Below, in pieces: positions 9,741 to 19,400 of a stretch of DNA of 64,000 nucleotides. This DNA is from Steroidobacteraceae bacterium (GTDB taxonomy: Bacteria; Pseudomonadota; Gammaproteobacteria; Steroidobacterales; Steroidobacteraceae). Where the stretch lies: assembly GCA_019634915.1 (NCBI GenBank), contig JAHCAN010000010.1:1-64000 (forward strand), given 5' to 3'. A program made the position numbers and the translations under genes. The notes below the pieces were generated by a model. That model saw only the letters and a list, made by a program, of their open reading frames with translations. It did no database searches and was not told the DNA's origin. Position 1 is the stretch's first letter. Every line of letters begins with the position of its first letter.

Positions 9741-11237
9741 ATGACGCATGCGAGCCTGCGCGACTTCGTCCGCGAACTCGAGCGCAGCGGCGACCTGAAA
9801 CGCGTGCCGTTCCCGGTCGACCCGCGGCTCGAGATGACCGAGCTGTGCCAGCGCAGCCTGAAGGCCGGCGGCCCGGCGCTGTGGTTCGAGCAGCCGCGCG
9901 GCAGCGCGATTCCGGTGCTCGGCAACCTGTTCGGCACGCCGCGGCGCGTCGCCGCGGCGCTCGGCTATGAGAACGTCGCGCAGTTTCGCGAGATCGGCGA
10001 GACACTCGCCTTCCTGCGCGAACCGAACTGGCCCGACCGGCCGCGCGAAGCGCTCGGCCGGCTGCCGGCTTTCCTGCCGCTGCTGAAGGCGACACCGCGC
10101 AGCGTGCCGCGGTCGCAGGATGCCGACATCCTGCAGTCCGGCGCCGAGGTCGATCTCGGCTGCCTGCCGGTCTGGACCTGCTGGCCCGACGATGCCGGCC
10201 CATTGATCACCTGGGGGCTGGTCGTGACACGCGGCACGCGCAAGCCGCGCCAGAACATCGCGCCGTATCGCCAGCAGGTCATCGGCCGCAATCGCGTGAT
10301 CATGCGCTGGCTCGCCCACCGCGGCGGTGCACTCGACTTCCGCGACTGGCAGCGCGACCGGCCCGGCGAGCCCTTTCCGGTCGTCGTGATGATCGGCGCG
10401 GACCCCGCTTTGCTGGTCGCGGCCACGACGCCGGTGCCCGACAGCGTGTCGGAGTACCAGTTCGCGGGCCTGCTGCGCCGGCGGCGCAGCGAGGTGTTCC
10501 GCACCGCCGCCGGCCTCGACGCCTGCGCGAGCGCCGAGATCGTGCTCGAAGGCCACATCCTGCCGGGCGACGAGGCGCTGGAAGGCCCGTTCGGCGATCA
10601 CACCGGCTACTACAACAGCCAGGCGCGCTTCCCGGTGCTGACGGTCGAGCGGCTCACGGTGCGCCGCCAGGGTTTCTACCACGGCGGCTACATGGGCCGC
10701 TCGCCGTGGGACGAGCCGTCGGTGCTCGCGATGTCGCTCAACGAGATGTTCATCCCGATGCTGCGGCGAAGCCTGCCCGAGATCGTCGATTTCCACCTGC
10801 CGCCCGAGGCCTGCTCGTACCGGGTCGCCGTCGTCAGCATCCGCAAGGCGTATCCCGGCCATCCGCGCCAGGTCATGCAGGCCGTCTGGTCGAGCCTGCG
10901 CCAGTTCCTCTACACGAAGTTCGTGATCGTGACCGACGAGGACATCGACGTGCGCAACTGGCAGGAGGTCGTGTGGGCGATCTCGACGCGCGTCGACCCG
11001 GCGCGCGACATGCATCTCGTGCGCCGCAGCCCGATCGACTACCTCGACTTCGCGAGCCCGGTCGCCGGCCTCGGCTCGAAGCTCGGCATCGACGCGACGA
11101 ACAAATGGCCCGCGGAAACCCGGCGCCGCTGGGGCCGCCCGCTGTCGATGGACGCCGACGTCGTGCGACGCGTCGATGCGCTGTGGGCCGGGCTGTTTGA
11201 TGTGCATCAACACGATCCGCCGCCGCCGCGGCTGTAA
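9741..11237 (+). CDS. ubiD: 4-hydroxy-3-polyprenylbenzoate decarboxylase UbiD
   Basis: This 498-residue enzyme has the usual length for UbiD (497 in E. coli) and aligns throughout: [78 protein letters not shown], and [25 protein letters not shown]. UbiD uses prenylated FMN to remove the carboxylate from the polyprenyl-4-hydroxybenzoate ring, an early ubiquinone step needed with or without oxygen. The start is the ATG at 9741; the open frame upstream overlaps the FNR box and ubiT. Its prFMN-making partner UbiX is not in the window. fabA follows after seven bases. Confidence 0.95.
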   Translation: MTHASLRDFVRELERSGDLKRVPFPVDPRLEMTELCQRSLKAGGPALWFEQPRGSAIPVLGNLFGTPRRVAAALGYENVAQFREIGETLAFLREPNWPDRPREALGRLPAFLPLLKATPRSVPRSQDADILQSGAEVDLGCLPVWTCWPDDAGPLITWGLVVTRGTRKPRQNIAPYRQQVIGRNRVIMRWLAHRGGALDFRDWQRDRPGEPFPVVVMIGADPALLVAATTPVPDSVSEYQFAGLLRRRRSEVFRTAAGLDACASAEIVLEGHILPGDEALEGPFGDHTGYYNSQARFPVLTVERLTVRRQGFYHGGYMGRSPWDEPSVLAMSLNEMFIPMLRRSLPEIVDFHLPPEACSYRVAVVSIRKAYPGHPRQVMQAVWSSLRQFLYTKFVIVTDEDIDVRNWQEVVWAISTRVDPARDMHLVRRSPIDYLDFASPVAGLGSKLGIDATNKWPAETRRRWGRPLSMDADVVRRVDALWAGLFDVHQHDPPPPRL

Positions 11238-11238
11238 T
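11197..11238 (+). promoter_or_regulatory. FNR-dependent promoter of fabA-fabB inside the end of ubiD
   Basis: A perfect FNR box, TTGATGTGCATCAA, is at 11197-11210. A 5-of-6 -10 match, TGTAAT, is at 11233-11238 and overlaps the ubiD stop codon. The box centre is 41.5 bases, and the -10 the standard distance, before 11245, which is the A of the fabA ATG. No Shine-Dalgarno sequence is visible. The simplest reading is an FNR class II promoter that makes a leaderless fabA message. Confidence 0.7.
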
Positions 11239-11244
11239 GCCGGC

Positions 11245-11799
11245 ATGACAGAGTCCAGCGCAGCCGCCGCCCGCGGCACCGACACCCGACGGCAGCACGC
11301 CTTCACGAAGGACGAACTGATCGCCTGCGGCGAGGGCCGCCTGTTCGGCCCCGGTACGCCACGGCTGCCGGTCGGGCCGATGCTGATGGTCGACCGCGTC
11401 ACCTGGATCGCGGCCGACGGCGGCGCGTACGGCGCCGGCGAGATCCGCGCCGAGCTCGACGTCGAGCCGTCACTGTGGTTCTTCGGCTGCCACTTCATCC
11501 ACGATCCGGTGATGCCCGGCTGTCTCGGGCTCGACGCGATGTGGCAGCTGATCGGCTTCCATCTCGCGTGGTCGGGACACCACGGTCGCGGGCGCGCCCT
11601 CGGCGTCGACGAGGTGCGCTTCACCGGGCAGGTGCTGCCGACGGCGCGCCGCGTCAACTACCAGATCGACATCAAGCGGGTGATCGCGCGCAAGCTCGTC
11701 ATGATCGTCGGGGATGCGTCGCTGTCGGTCGACGGCGAGCGCATCTACACGGCCAGCGGACTGCGCGTCGGCCTCTTCCAGGACGAAGGCGCCGGCTGA
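11245..11799 (+). CDS. fabA: 3-hydroxydecanoyl-ACP dehydratase/isomerase FabA
   Basis: This 184-residue enzyme has the FabA signature [21 protein letters not shown], holding the catalytic histidine and aspartate. The late segment [30 protein letters not shown] is also typical. FabA dehydrates 3-hydroxydecanoyl-ACP and isomerises the trans-2 bond to cis-3, starting oxygen-free unsaturated fatty acid synthesis. FabB follows with the stop and start sharing one base (TGATG). The ATG at 11245 fits the family N-terminus; earlier codons would overlap ubiD. Expression from an FNR promoter suggests that an oxygen-dependent desaturase may serve aerobically elsewhere in the genome. Confidence 0.95.
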   Translation: MTESSAAAARGTDTRRQHAFTKDELIACGEGRLFGPGTPRLPVGPMLMVDRVTWIAADGGAYGAGEIRAELDVEPSLWFFGCHFIHDPVMPGCLGLDAMWQLIGFHLAWSGHHGRGRALGVDEVRFTGQVLPTARRVNYQIDIKRVIARKLVMIVGDASLSVDGERIYTASGLRVGLFQDEGAG

Positions 11800-13007
11800 T
11801 GCAACGCGTAGTCGTGACCGGCATGGGCATCGTGTCCTGCCTCGGCAACGATCTCGATACCGTCAGCCGCGCGCTCGCCGAAAGCCGCCCGGGGATCCGC
11901 GCGATGCCCGGCTATCCGGCGGCCGGCCTGCGCAGCCAGATCGCCGGCGTGCCGCAGATCGACGTCGCCGAACATCTCGACCGGCGCGACCTGCGCTTCA
12001 TGGGCGATGCCGCGGCCTATGCCGCGATCGCGCTGCAGCGCGCGATTGCGGCCAGCGGCCTGACCGAAGCGCAGGTGAGCCATCCGCGCACCGGGCTGAT
12101 CGCCGGCACCGGCGGCGGCTCGCCCGCGAACATCATCGAGGCGGCCGATGCACTGCGCTCGCGCGGCCTGCGCAAGGTCGGCGCGACACGCGTGCCGCGC
12201 ACGATGTGCAGCACCGTCGCGGCCTGTCTCGCCACGGCCTTTCACGTCAAGGGCGTCGCCTACTCGCTGACCTCCGCCTGCGCGACGAGCGCCCACTGCA
12301 TCGGCGCGGCGGCCGAGCAGATCCGCTGGGGCAACCAGGACGTGATGTTCTGCGGCGGCGGCGAGGAGGAGCACTGGTCGCTGACGGCGCTGTTCGATGC
12401 GATGGGCGCGCTCTCGACGGCGCGCAACGCCACGCCCGAGCTCGCCTCGCGCGCCTATGACGCGAGCCGCGACGGCTTCGTGATCGCGAGCGGCGGCGGC
12501 ATGCTGGTGCTCGAATCGCTCGAGCATGCGCGCGCGCGCGGCGCGCCGATACTCGCCGAGCTCGTCGGCTTCGGCGTCACCTCGGACGGCGCCGACATGG
12601 TGCAGCCCTCCGGCGAGGGCGCCGTGCGCTGCATGCGCCAGGCGCTCGCCGGCGTGTCGCAGCCGGTCGACTACGTGAACGCGCACGGCACTTCGACGCC
12701 GCTCGGCGACGTGATCGAACTGAAGGCCGTGCGCGAGGTATTCGGCTTCGATCTGCCGCTGCTGTCGTCGACGAAGTCGCTGTCGGGGCATTCGCTCGGC
12801 GCAGCCGGCGTGCACGAGGCGATCTACAGCCTGCTGATGCTGCGCGACGGCTTTCTCGCCGGCTCGGCCAACATCGATGAGCTCGATCCGGACTGCGCGG
12901 GCTATCCGGTCCTGCGCGAAACGCGCTCCGTGCGCGCCGACGTCGTGATGTCCAACAGCTTCGGCTTCGGCGGCACCAATGCCTCGCTCGTGTTCCGGCG
13001 GATGTGA
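11799..13007 (+). CDS. fabB: 3-oxoacyl-ACP synthase I FabB
   Basis: This 402-residue condensing enzyme has the catalytic triad in order: the cysteine in [14 protein letters not shown] (about residue 163), the histidine in [11 protein letters not shown] and the histidine in [12 protein letters not shown]. FabB extends the cis-3-decenoyl-ACP made by FabA and is required for unsaturated fatty acid synthesis. The ATG shares a base with the fabA stop, so they form one operon. The next gene, moeA, converges and ends 13 bases downstream. Confidence 0.95.
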   Translation: MQRVVVTGMGIVSCLGNDLDTVSRALAESRPGIRAMPGYPAAGLRSQIAGVPQIDVAEHLDRRDLRFMGDAAAYAAIALQRAIAASGLTEAQVSHPRTGLIAGTGGGSPANIIEAADALRSRGLRKVGATRVPRTMCSTVAACLATAFHVKGVAYSLTSACATSAHCIGAAAEQIRWGNQDVMFCGGGEEEHWSLTALFDAMGALSTARNATPELASRAYDASRDGFVIASGGGMLVLESLEHARARGAPILAELVGFGVTSDGADMVQPSGEGAVRCMRQALAGVSQPVDYVNAHGTSTPLGDVIELKAVREVFGFDLPLLSSTKSLSGHSLGAAGVHEAIYSLLMLRDGFLAGSANIDELDPDCAGYPVLRETRSVRADVVMSNSFGFGGTNASLVFRRM

Positions 13008-13020
13008 CTGCCGGACGTAG

Positions 13021-14220
13021 CTACCAGGCGTAGAACGGCGCGACGTAGCCCGGCTCGTATGCGTCCGGTCCTGGCGGCAGCTCGACGAAGCCATCGGTGC
13101 CGGTGAGGCTCGTGAAGTCGCCCGAACCATTCGTCTCGCGCGGCGTGGCGAGACGGTGACCCGCGGCGTCCTGCCCGATGCACACCGGCACGAAACAGGC
13201 GAGCGCCGGCTTCGTGCGTACCGGCGCCGCGAGCGCGAGCCGCTCGGGCGCAGTCGCGGGACCGCCCATCGCGAGCCGCAGCGCCGGCAGCACATAGCGG
13301 GACAGGCAGACGAACGAGGACACCGGATTGCCGGGCAGTCCGAACACGATCGTGCCGCGTGACGTCGTGCCGAACCAGAGCGGCTTGCCCGGACGCTGCG
13401 CGATCTTGTGGAAATGCCGCCGCACGCCGAGCGCCGCGAGCGTCTGCGGCACCAGATCGAGCCGGCCGGCCGACACCCCGCCGCTCAGGATCAGCACGTC
13501 GTGCGTATCGAGATGCGCCTGCAGGCGCTGCGCGAGCAGCGCCGGATCGTCGGGCACGTGATCGTCGGCCACCCGGCCGTAACCGTGCAGGCGCAGCTGC
13601 GCGACGAGCCCGTAGGCATTCGAGCGCCGCACCTGGTGCGGCAGGATCGGCTCGCCGGGATCGACGAGCTCGCTGCCGGTCGACACGACGACCATCGATG
13701 GCTGCGCACTGACGCGCAGCCGGCTCGCGCCGTTGGCCGCGGCGATCGCGATCTCGGGCGCACGCAGCCGCATGCCGGCGGCCAGCAACGGCGCGTCGCG
13801 ACGACAATCGCTGCCGGCGCGGTGCACGTTCTGCCAGGCCGTCACCGCGCAGCCCGCCTCGAGCTCGGCCAGCCCGTCGCGCAGCGTGACGCGCTCGATC
13901 GGCACGACCGCGTCACAGCCCCGCGCCAGCATCGCACCGGTCATGATTTCGATGCAGTGATCGTCCGCCGCCAGCGTGAGCGGCGCGTCGCCGGCGGCCT
14001 GGATCGCCTGCACGCGAAAACGCCTGCGCCCGTCGCGCGCGGCGCGGGAATCGATCGCGATGCCGTCCATCGCGACGCGGTCGAACGGCGGCTGATCGCG
14101 TTCGGCGCGGATCTCCTCGTGCAGCACGGCGCCCGCGCATTGCAGCAGCGGCAGCGATTCGACCGGCAGGCGCGGCAGATGCGCGCCGATCAGCCGGTCG
14201 GCTTCGGCCGGCGTCAGCAT
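13021..14220 (-). CDS. moeA: Molybdopterin molybdenumtransferase MoeA
   Basis: This 399-residue protein begins LTPAEADRLIGAHLPRLP and has the MoeA motifs FDRVAMDGIAI, TGAMLARGCDAVVPIE, SGGVSAGRLDLVPQTL and VFGLPGNPVSSFVC. MoeA inserts molybdenum into adenylated molybdopterin. Its substrate-side customer here is the molybdenum bis-MGD cofactor of NarG, encoded 2.3 kb away. Its start overlaps the end of the DGC-domain gene by seven bases, so both are read from the FNR-type divergent promoter near 14.63 kb. Confidence 0.94.
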   Translation of the reverse strand: MLTPAEADRLIGAHLPRLPVESLPLLQCAGAVLHEEIRAERDQPPFDRVAMDGIAIDSRAARDGRRRFRVQAIQAAGDAPLTLAADDHCIEIMTGAMLARGCDAVVPIERVTLRDGLAELEAGCAVTAWQNVHRAGSDCRRDAPLLAAGMRLRAPEIAIAAANGASRLRVSAQPSMVVVSTGSELVDPGEPILPHQVRRSNAYGLVAQLRLHGYGRVADDHVPDDPALLAQRLQAHLDTHDVLILSGGVSAGRLDLVPQTLAALGVRRHFHKIAQRPGKPLWFGTTSRGTIVFGLPGNPVSSFVCLSRYVLPALRLAMGGPATAPERLALAAPVRTKPALACFVPVCIGQDAAGHRLATPRETNGSGDFTSLTGTDGFVELPPGPDAYEPGYVAPFYAW

Positions 14221-14606
14221 GCCCGGTCGCCGTCACGCACGCGCAGGGCCTCGGCCTCCGGACGCACGTGCTCCTCGAACACCTGGGCCGCTTGCTGCGG
14301 GTCGACGTCCGCATGCTTGCGCTTGCGCACGCCATAGTCGCCGAGCACGACGTGGCGGTCGGGCGCGACCCCTGCCTGGGCGAGACAGGCCTTCACGCAG
14401 GCGAGCACGCAGCCGTCGAGCGCGAGTATCCTGCGGCCGCTCCGGGCAGTGCGCACGAGACCCGTGACGCCACCGCCGACACCCGCGATGCAGGACATCT
14501 CGGCGAGACCCGCGCGATCGAGCCTGATCGCGAGCTGATTGGCCATCTGCGCGGCGCTCGAGCAGCCGGAACAGGAGTAGACGAGGGGCAGCTTCGGGTT
14601 TTCCAT
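14214..14606 (-). CDS. DGC-domain putative zinc-binding protein
   Basis: This 130-residue protein starts PKLPLVYSCSGCSSAAQMAN and continues with LDGCVLACVKACL; the Asp-Gly-Cys element and the several cysteine pairs are the mark of the DGC domain (Pfam PF08859), thought to bind zinc. Biochemical function is not established. I use the ATG at 14606 (AGG upstream) over a TTG at 14624. It precedes moeA with a seven-base overlap and diverges from the nitrate operon. A role in metal or cofactor supply for nitrate reductase is a fair guess from context, no more. Confidence 0.75.
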   Translation of the reverse strand: MENPKLPLVYSCSGCSSAAQMANQLAIRLDRAGLAEMSCIAGVGGGVTGLVRTARSGRRILALDGCVLACVKACLAQAGVAPDRHVVLGDYGVRKRKHADVDPQQAAQVFEEHVRPEAEALRVRDGDRAC

Positions 14607-14632
14607 GCCTGACCTGATCTCCAAGCTTCGTT

Positions 14633-14703
14633 AGTATATGTACCGACGGAGCGATCCGCGCCTGATCCGGATCAAGTGCGCGCCCGCCGCGATGCATGAC
14701 AAT
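14633..14703. promoter_or_regulatory. Bidirectional FNR-type promoter: DGC-moeA (left) and nar operon (right)
   Basis: The box CTGATCCGGATCAA (14662-14675) has one mismatch. Rightward, GACAAT at 14698-14703 is at the exact -10 position for a box at -41.5, giving a start near 14710 and a 21-base leader. The same GACAAT occurs at the same spacing before fnr. Leftward, TATACT (5 of 6) at 14638-14633 is correctly placed for a start near 14626, 20 bases before the DGC ATG. One box thus appears to drive both cofactor and enzyme genes. Confidence 0.65.
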
Positions 14704-14730
14704 GGCGTCCGGACCTGTGTGGTGGCCGAC

Positions 14731-15075
14731 ATGAAGGTGCAGAGTGCTGGACAACACTTGCGCGTGCGCGTCGACGAGACGGATCTCGCGCGCCTGCTGG
14801 CGCAAGGCGAGCTCGACGACGCCACGCAGTTCGGGCCTGACACGCTGCAGCATCGACGCCTCGCACTCATCGACAGCGACGCACCACGACTCGACTACGC
14901 CGCCGGGTCGTGGCGCCTGTGCCTGCCGCGCGATGCGGTCGAGCGTTTCGTGACTTCACGACCGCGGCGCGACGCGCTCGAGCTGCAGCTCTGGGCCGAC
15001 ACCGGCACGCCGCTCGCAGTCGCCTTCGAAGTCGACATCCGGCGCACACCCGGCAGCGGACAGGCGCGCCGATGA
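14731..15075 (+). CDS. Small conserved protein (DUF7009-like), first gene of the nar operon
   Basis: This 114-residue protein starts MKVQSAGQHLRVRVDETDLARLLAQGELDD. The pattern of two short strands and a helix, then TQFGPDTL and a C-terminal stretch ending AVAFEVDIRRTP, resembles small proteins annotated DUF7009; I am only moderately sure of that name. Function is unknown. The ATG at 14731 has GGTGG upstream and keeps the family-like start; the frame is open to 14638, but that would cover the promoter. Its stop overlaps the narK ATG by four bases, so it is coupled to nitrate transport. Confidence 0.65.
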   Translation: MKVQSAGQHLRVRVDETDLARLLAQGELDDATQFGPDTLQHRRLALIDSDAPRLDYAAGSWRLCLPRDAVERFVTSRPRRDALELQLWADTGTPLAVAFEVDIRRTPGSGQARR

Positions 15076-16451
15076 GCCGGCGCGGCGAGATCGCCGACTG
15101 GAACATCGAGGACGGCGCGTTCTGGGCCGCGACCGGGCGCCGCATCGCCTCGCGCAATCTGTGGATCTCGATTCCGGCGCTGCTGCTCGCATTCGCGGTG
15201 TGGATGCTGTTCTCGGTCGTCGCGGTCAAGCTGAACCAGGCGGGCTTCGACTTCACGACCGACCAGCTCTTCTGGCTGACCGCGCTGCCCGCGCTCTCCG
15301 GCGCGACGCTGCGCATCTTCTATTCGTTCATGGTGCCGATCTTCGGCGGCCGCCGCTGGACCACGATATCGACGGCGCTGCTGATGATCCCGGTGCTGTG
15401 GCTCGCGTTCGCGGTGCGCGACCCGTCGACGCCCTACTGGCACTTCATCGCGATCTCGATCCTCTGCGGGCTCGGCGGCGGCAACTTCGCCTCGTCGATG
15501 GCGAACATCTCGTTCTTCTACCCGAAAAGCATGCAGGGCTATGCCCTCGGCATGAACGCGGGCCTCGGCAACCTCGGCGTCTCGGCGGTGCAGTTCCTCG
15601 TGCCGGCGGTCATCACGCTCGGCCTGTTCGGCGCGCTCGCGGGCGGGCCGCAGACAGGCACCGACGGCCAGCGCCTCTGGCTGCAGAACGCGGGCCTCGT
15701 CTGGCTGCCGCTGCTCGCCGCCTCCAGCCTCGCCGCCTGGTTCGGCATGCACGACCTGGCGAGCGCGCGCTCCTCGTTCAATGAACAGGCGACGATCTTC
15801 AGGCGCAAGCACAACTGGCTGATGTGCTGGCTCTATGTCGGCACGTTCGGCTCGTTCATCGGCTTCTCGGCGGCCTTCCCGCTGCTGGTCAAGACCCAGT
15901 TCCCGGGCGTGAACGCGCTGCACTACGCGTTTCTCGGTCCGCTGCTCGGCGCGCTCGCGCGCCCCGCGGGCGGCTGGCTCGCCGATCGCACCGGCGGCGC
16001 CGCGCTCACGTTCTGGGTGTTCGTGCTGATGATCGCCGGCATCGTGCTCAAGCTGTATTTCCTGCCCCACCACGGCGTCGGCGGCAGCTTCGCGGGCTTC
16101 CTCGCGGTCACGATCGCGATGTTCGTGCTCACCGGCGTCGGCAACGGCTCCACTTTCCGCATGATCCCGGTCATTTTCCGCACGCTGCACGCGCGCGCGT
16201 CGGCCGGCCTCGATGCCGCGGGCCAGGCGGCGGCGCAGCGGCAGGCCGGCATCGAATCGGCGGCGGTCGTCGGCTTCAGCTCGGCGATCGGCGCCTATGG
16301 TGGATTTTTCATCCCGAAGAGTTACGGTAGCTCGATTGCGATCACCGGTGGCCCGGAAGCGGCGTTCTATGGCTTCATCGCCTTCTACGTGAGCTGCCTC
16401 GGCATCACCTGGTGGTGGTACTTCCGGCGCGGTGCCGAGGCACCCTGCTGA
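15072..16451 (+). CDS. narK: NarK2-type nitrate/nitrite transporter (MFS)
   Basis: This 459-residue twelve-helix transporter has ISILCGLGGGNFASSMANISFFYP and TGVGNGSTFRMIPVIF, the two nitrate-signature regions of the NarK branch. The second, with FRMIP, is typical of the NarK2 (nitrate/nitrite exchange) type. It is the first of two different NarK proteins in the operon; the other (24005-25369) is NarK1-like. It overlaps the preceding small gene (ATGA) and lies 37 bases before narG. The start at 15072 avoids a longer frame that runs through the upstream gene. Confidence 0.92.
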   Translation: MSRRGEIADWNIEDGAFWAATGRRIASRNLWISIPALLLAFAVWMLFSVVAVKLNQAGFDFTTDQLFWLTALPALSGATLRIFYSFMVPIFGGRRWTTISTALLMIPVLWLAFAVRDPSTPYWHFIAISILCGLGGGNFASSMANISFFYPKSMQGYALGMNAGLGNLGVSAVQFLVPAVITLGLFGALAGGPQTGTDGQRLWLQNAGLVWLPLLAASSLAAWFGMHDLASARSSFNEQATIFRRKHNWLMCWLYVGTFGSFIGFSAAFPLLVKTQFPGVNALHYAFLGPLLGALARPAGGWLADRTGGAALTFWVFVLMIAGIVLKLYFLPHHGVGGSFAGFLAVTIAMFVLTGVGNGSTFRMIPVIFRTLHARASAGLDAAGQAAAQRQAGIESAAVVGFSSAIGAYGGFFIPKSYGSSIAITGGPEAAFYGFIAFYVSCLGITWWWYFRRGAEAPC

Positions 16452-16488
16452 CCGAGCAGCACCGCGCGATTGCCCGGAGGGCACGACG

Positions 16489-19400
16489 ATGAGCTATTTC
16501 CTCGACCGGTTGCGATTCCTGAAGCCCACAGAGCCGTTCGCCGACGGCCACGGCATCACCAAGGCGGACAACCGCGACTGGGAAAACAGTTATCGCGCCC
16601 GCTGGCAGTACGACAAGATCGTGCGCTCGACCCACGGCGTCAACTGCACCGGCTCGTGCAGCTGGAAGATCTACGTCAAGAACGGGCTCGTGACCTGGGA
16701 GACGCAACAGACCGACTATCCGCGCACCCGCCCCGACCTGCCGAACCACGAGCCGCGCGGCTGTCCGCGCGGCGCGAGCTATTCGTGGTATCTCTACAGC
16801 GCGAACCGCCTGAAGTATCCGCTCGTGCGCGGTGCGCTGCTGCGCATGTGGCGCGAGGCGCGCAAGACGCTGGCGCCGGTCGACGCGTGGGCGAGCATCG
16901 TCGAGGATCCGGCCAGGACGAAAGACTACAAGAGCCGGCGCGGCATGGGTGGCTTCGCACGCGTGCGCTGGGACGAGGCCTACGAAATCATCGCCGCATC
17001 GAACCTCTACACGGTCAGGCAGTACGGCCCCGACCGCGTGATCGGCTTCTCGCCGATCCCGGCGATGTCAATGGTGTCGTACGCGGCCGGCGCGCGCTAC
17101 CTGTCGCTGCTCGGCGGCGCCTGCCTGTCCTTCTACGACTGGTATTGCGACCTGCCGCCCTCCTCGCCGCAGGTCTGGGGCGAACAGACCGACGTGCCCG
17201 AATCGGCCGACTGGTACAACAGCCGCTACATCATCGCGTGGGGCTCGAACGTCCCGCAGACGCGCACGCCCGACGCGCATTTCTTCACCGAAGCGCGCTA
17301 CAACGGCACGAAGACCGTGGCGATCTGCCCGGACTACTCGGAGCTCGCCAAGCTCACCGACCACTGGCTGCACCCGAAACAGGGCACCGACGCGGCGCTC
17401 GCGTTCGCGTTCGGCCACGTGATCCTGAAGGAATTCCACGTCGACCAGCCGTCGCAGTACTTCACCGAATACTGCCGCCAGTACACCGACATGCCGCTGC
17501 TGGTGCGGCTCGAGAAGCGCGCGGACGGCCGTCTCGCGCCGGAGCGCTTCCTGCGCGCGAGCGACCTCGGCGGCCTCGGCGAGCAGAACAACCCCGAGTG
17601 GAAGACGCTCGCCTGGGACGAGACGAGCGGCGAGCTGACCGTGCCGAACGGCTCGGTGGGCTTTCGCTGGGGCGAGCAGGGCAAGTGGAACATCGAGCAG
17701 AAGGACAGCGCGGGGCGCGAGACGCGGCTGCGGCTGTCGCTCGCGTCGTTCAACGACGGGATCGAGGCGGTGAGCTTCCCCTACTTCGGCGGCATCGAGC
17801 ACGACCGCTGGACGGCCTCGAAATTCGACGACGTGCTCGAGCGGCGCATCCCGGTCCGCAGGCTCGAGCTCGCCGACGGCAAGGAGTGGGCGGTCGCCAC
17901 CGTCTACGACCTGCTGCTCGCGCAGTACGGCGTCGCGCGCGGCTTCGGCGGGGCGAATGTCGCGGCGAGCTACGACGACGACATCCCCGGCACGCCGGCG
18001 TGGCAGGAGAAGATCACCGGCGTGCCGCGCGCGGCCGTGATCGAGATCGCGCGCGAGTTCGCGCGCACCGCGGACAAGACCCGCGGCCGCAGCATGATCA
18101 TCGTCGGCGCCGGCATGAACCACTGGTTCCACAACGACATGAACTACCGCGGCCTGATCAACATGCTGATGATGTGCGGCTGCGTCGGCCAGACCGGCGG
18201 CGGCTGGGCGCATTACGTGGGCCAGGAGAAGCTGCGCCCGCAGACCGGCTGGATCCCGCTCACCTTCGCGCTCGACTGGAGCCGCCCGCCGCGGCAGATG
18301 AACGGCACGTCGTACTACTATTTCAATACGGACCAGTGGCGCTACGAGAAGGTCGCGGTCGGCGACCTGCTCTCGCCGCTGGCCGATCCGGCCAGATTCT
18401 CCGGCTCGCTCGCCGACCTCAACCTGCGCGCGGTGCGCATGGGCTGGCTGCCGTGCGCGCCGCAGCTCGACCGCAATCCGCTGCAGGTCGCGCGTGACGC
18501 CGCGCAGTCCGGCCAGGCGCCGGCCGACTACGTGGTCGCGCAGCTGAAGTCGGGCGCGCTCGATTTCGCGTTCGCGGACCCCGACGCGCCGCAGAATTTC
18601 CCGCGCAACCTGTTCGTCTGGCGCTCGAACCTGCTCGGCTCCTCCGGCAAGGGCCACGAGTACATGCTGCGCCACATGCTCGGCACGCGCCACGGCCTGC
18701 AGGGCAAGGACCTCGGCGAAATGGGCGCGGTCAAGCCCGAGGAAATCAAGTGGCGCGACCCGGCGCCCGAGGGCAAGCTCGACCTGCTGGTCACGCTCGA
18801 CTTCCGCATGTGCACGACCGCGCTGTACTCGGATGTCGTGCTGCCCACCGCCACCTGGTACGAGAAGGACGACCTCAACACTTCCGACATGCATCCGTTC
18901 ATCCACCCGCTGACGAAGGCGGTGGATCCGGCGTGGGAGTCGCGCAGCGACTGGGACATCTTCAAGGGGCTCGCGCGCGCCGTCAGCGACATGGCGCCAG
19001 GCGTGCTCGGCGTCGAGAAGGACGTCGTGCTGGTACCCACCCTGCACGACACGCCGGGCGAGCTCGCGATGCCGTTCGACGTGCGCGACTGGAAGAAAGG
19101 CGAGTGCGAACCGATCCCCGGCAAGACGATGCCGTCGATCGCGGTCGTCGAGCGCGACTACCCGAATCTCTTCCGCAAGTTCACCTCGCTCGGGCCGCTG
19201 CTCGATACGCTCGGCAACGGCGGCAAGGGCATGAGCTGGGACACGAAGGATGAGGTCGCGTTCCTCGGCAAGCTGAACCGCAGCGTGCAGGAGGATGGCG
19301 TCAGCCAGGGCCGGCCGCGGATCGAGTCGGCGATCGACGCCTGCGAGGTGATCCTGAGCCTCGCGCCGGAAACCAACGGCCATGTCGCGGTCAAGGCCTG

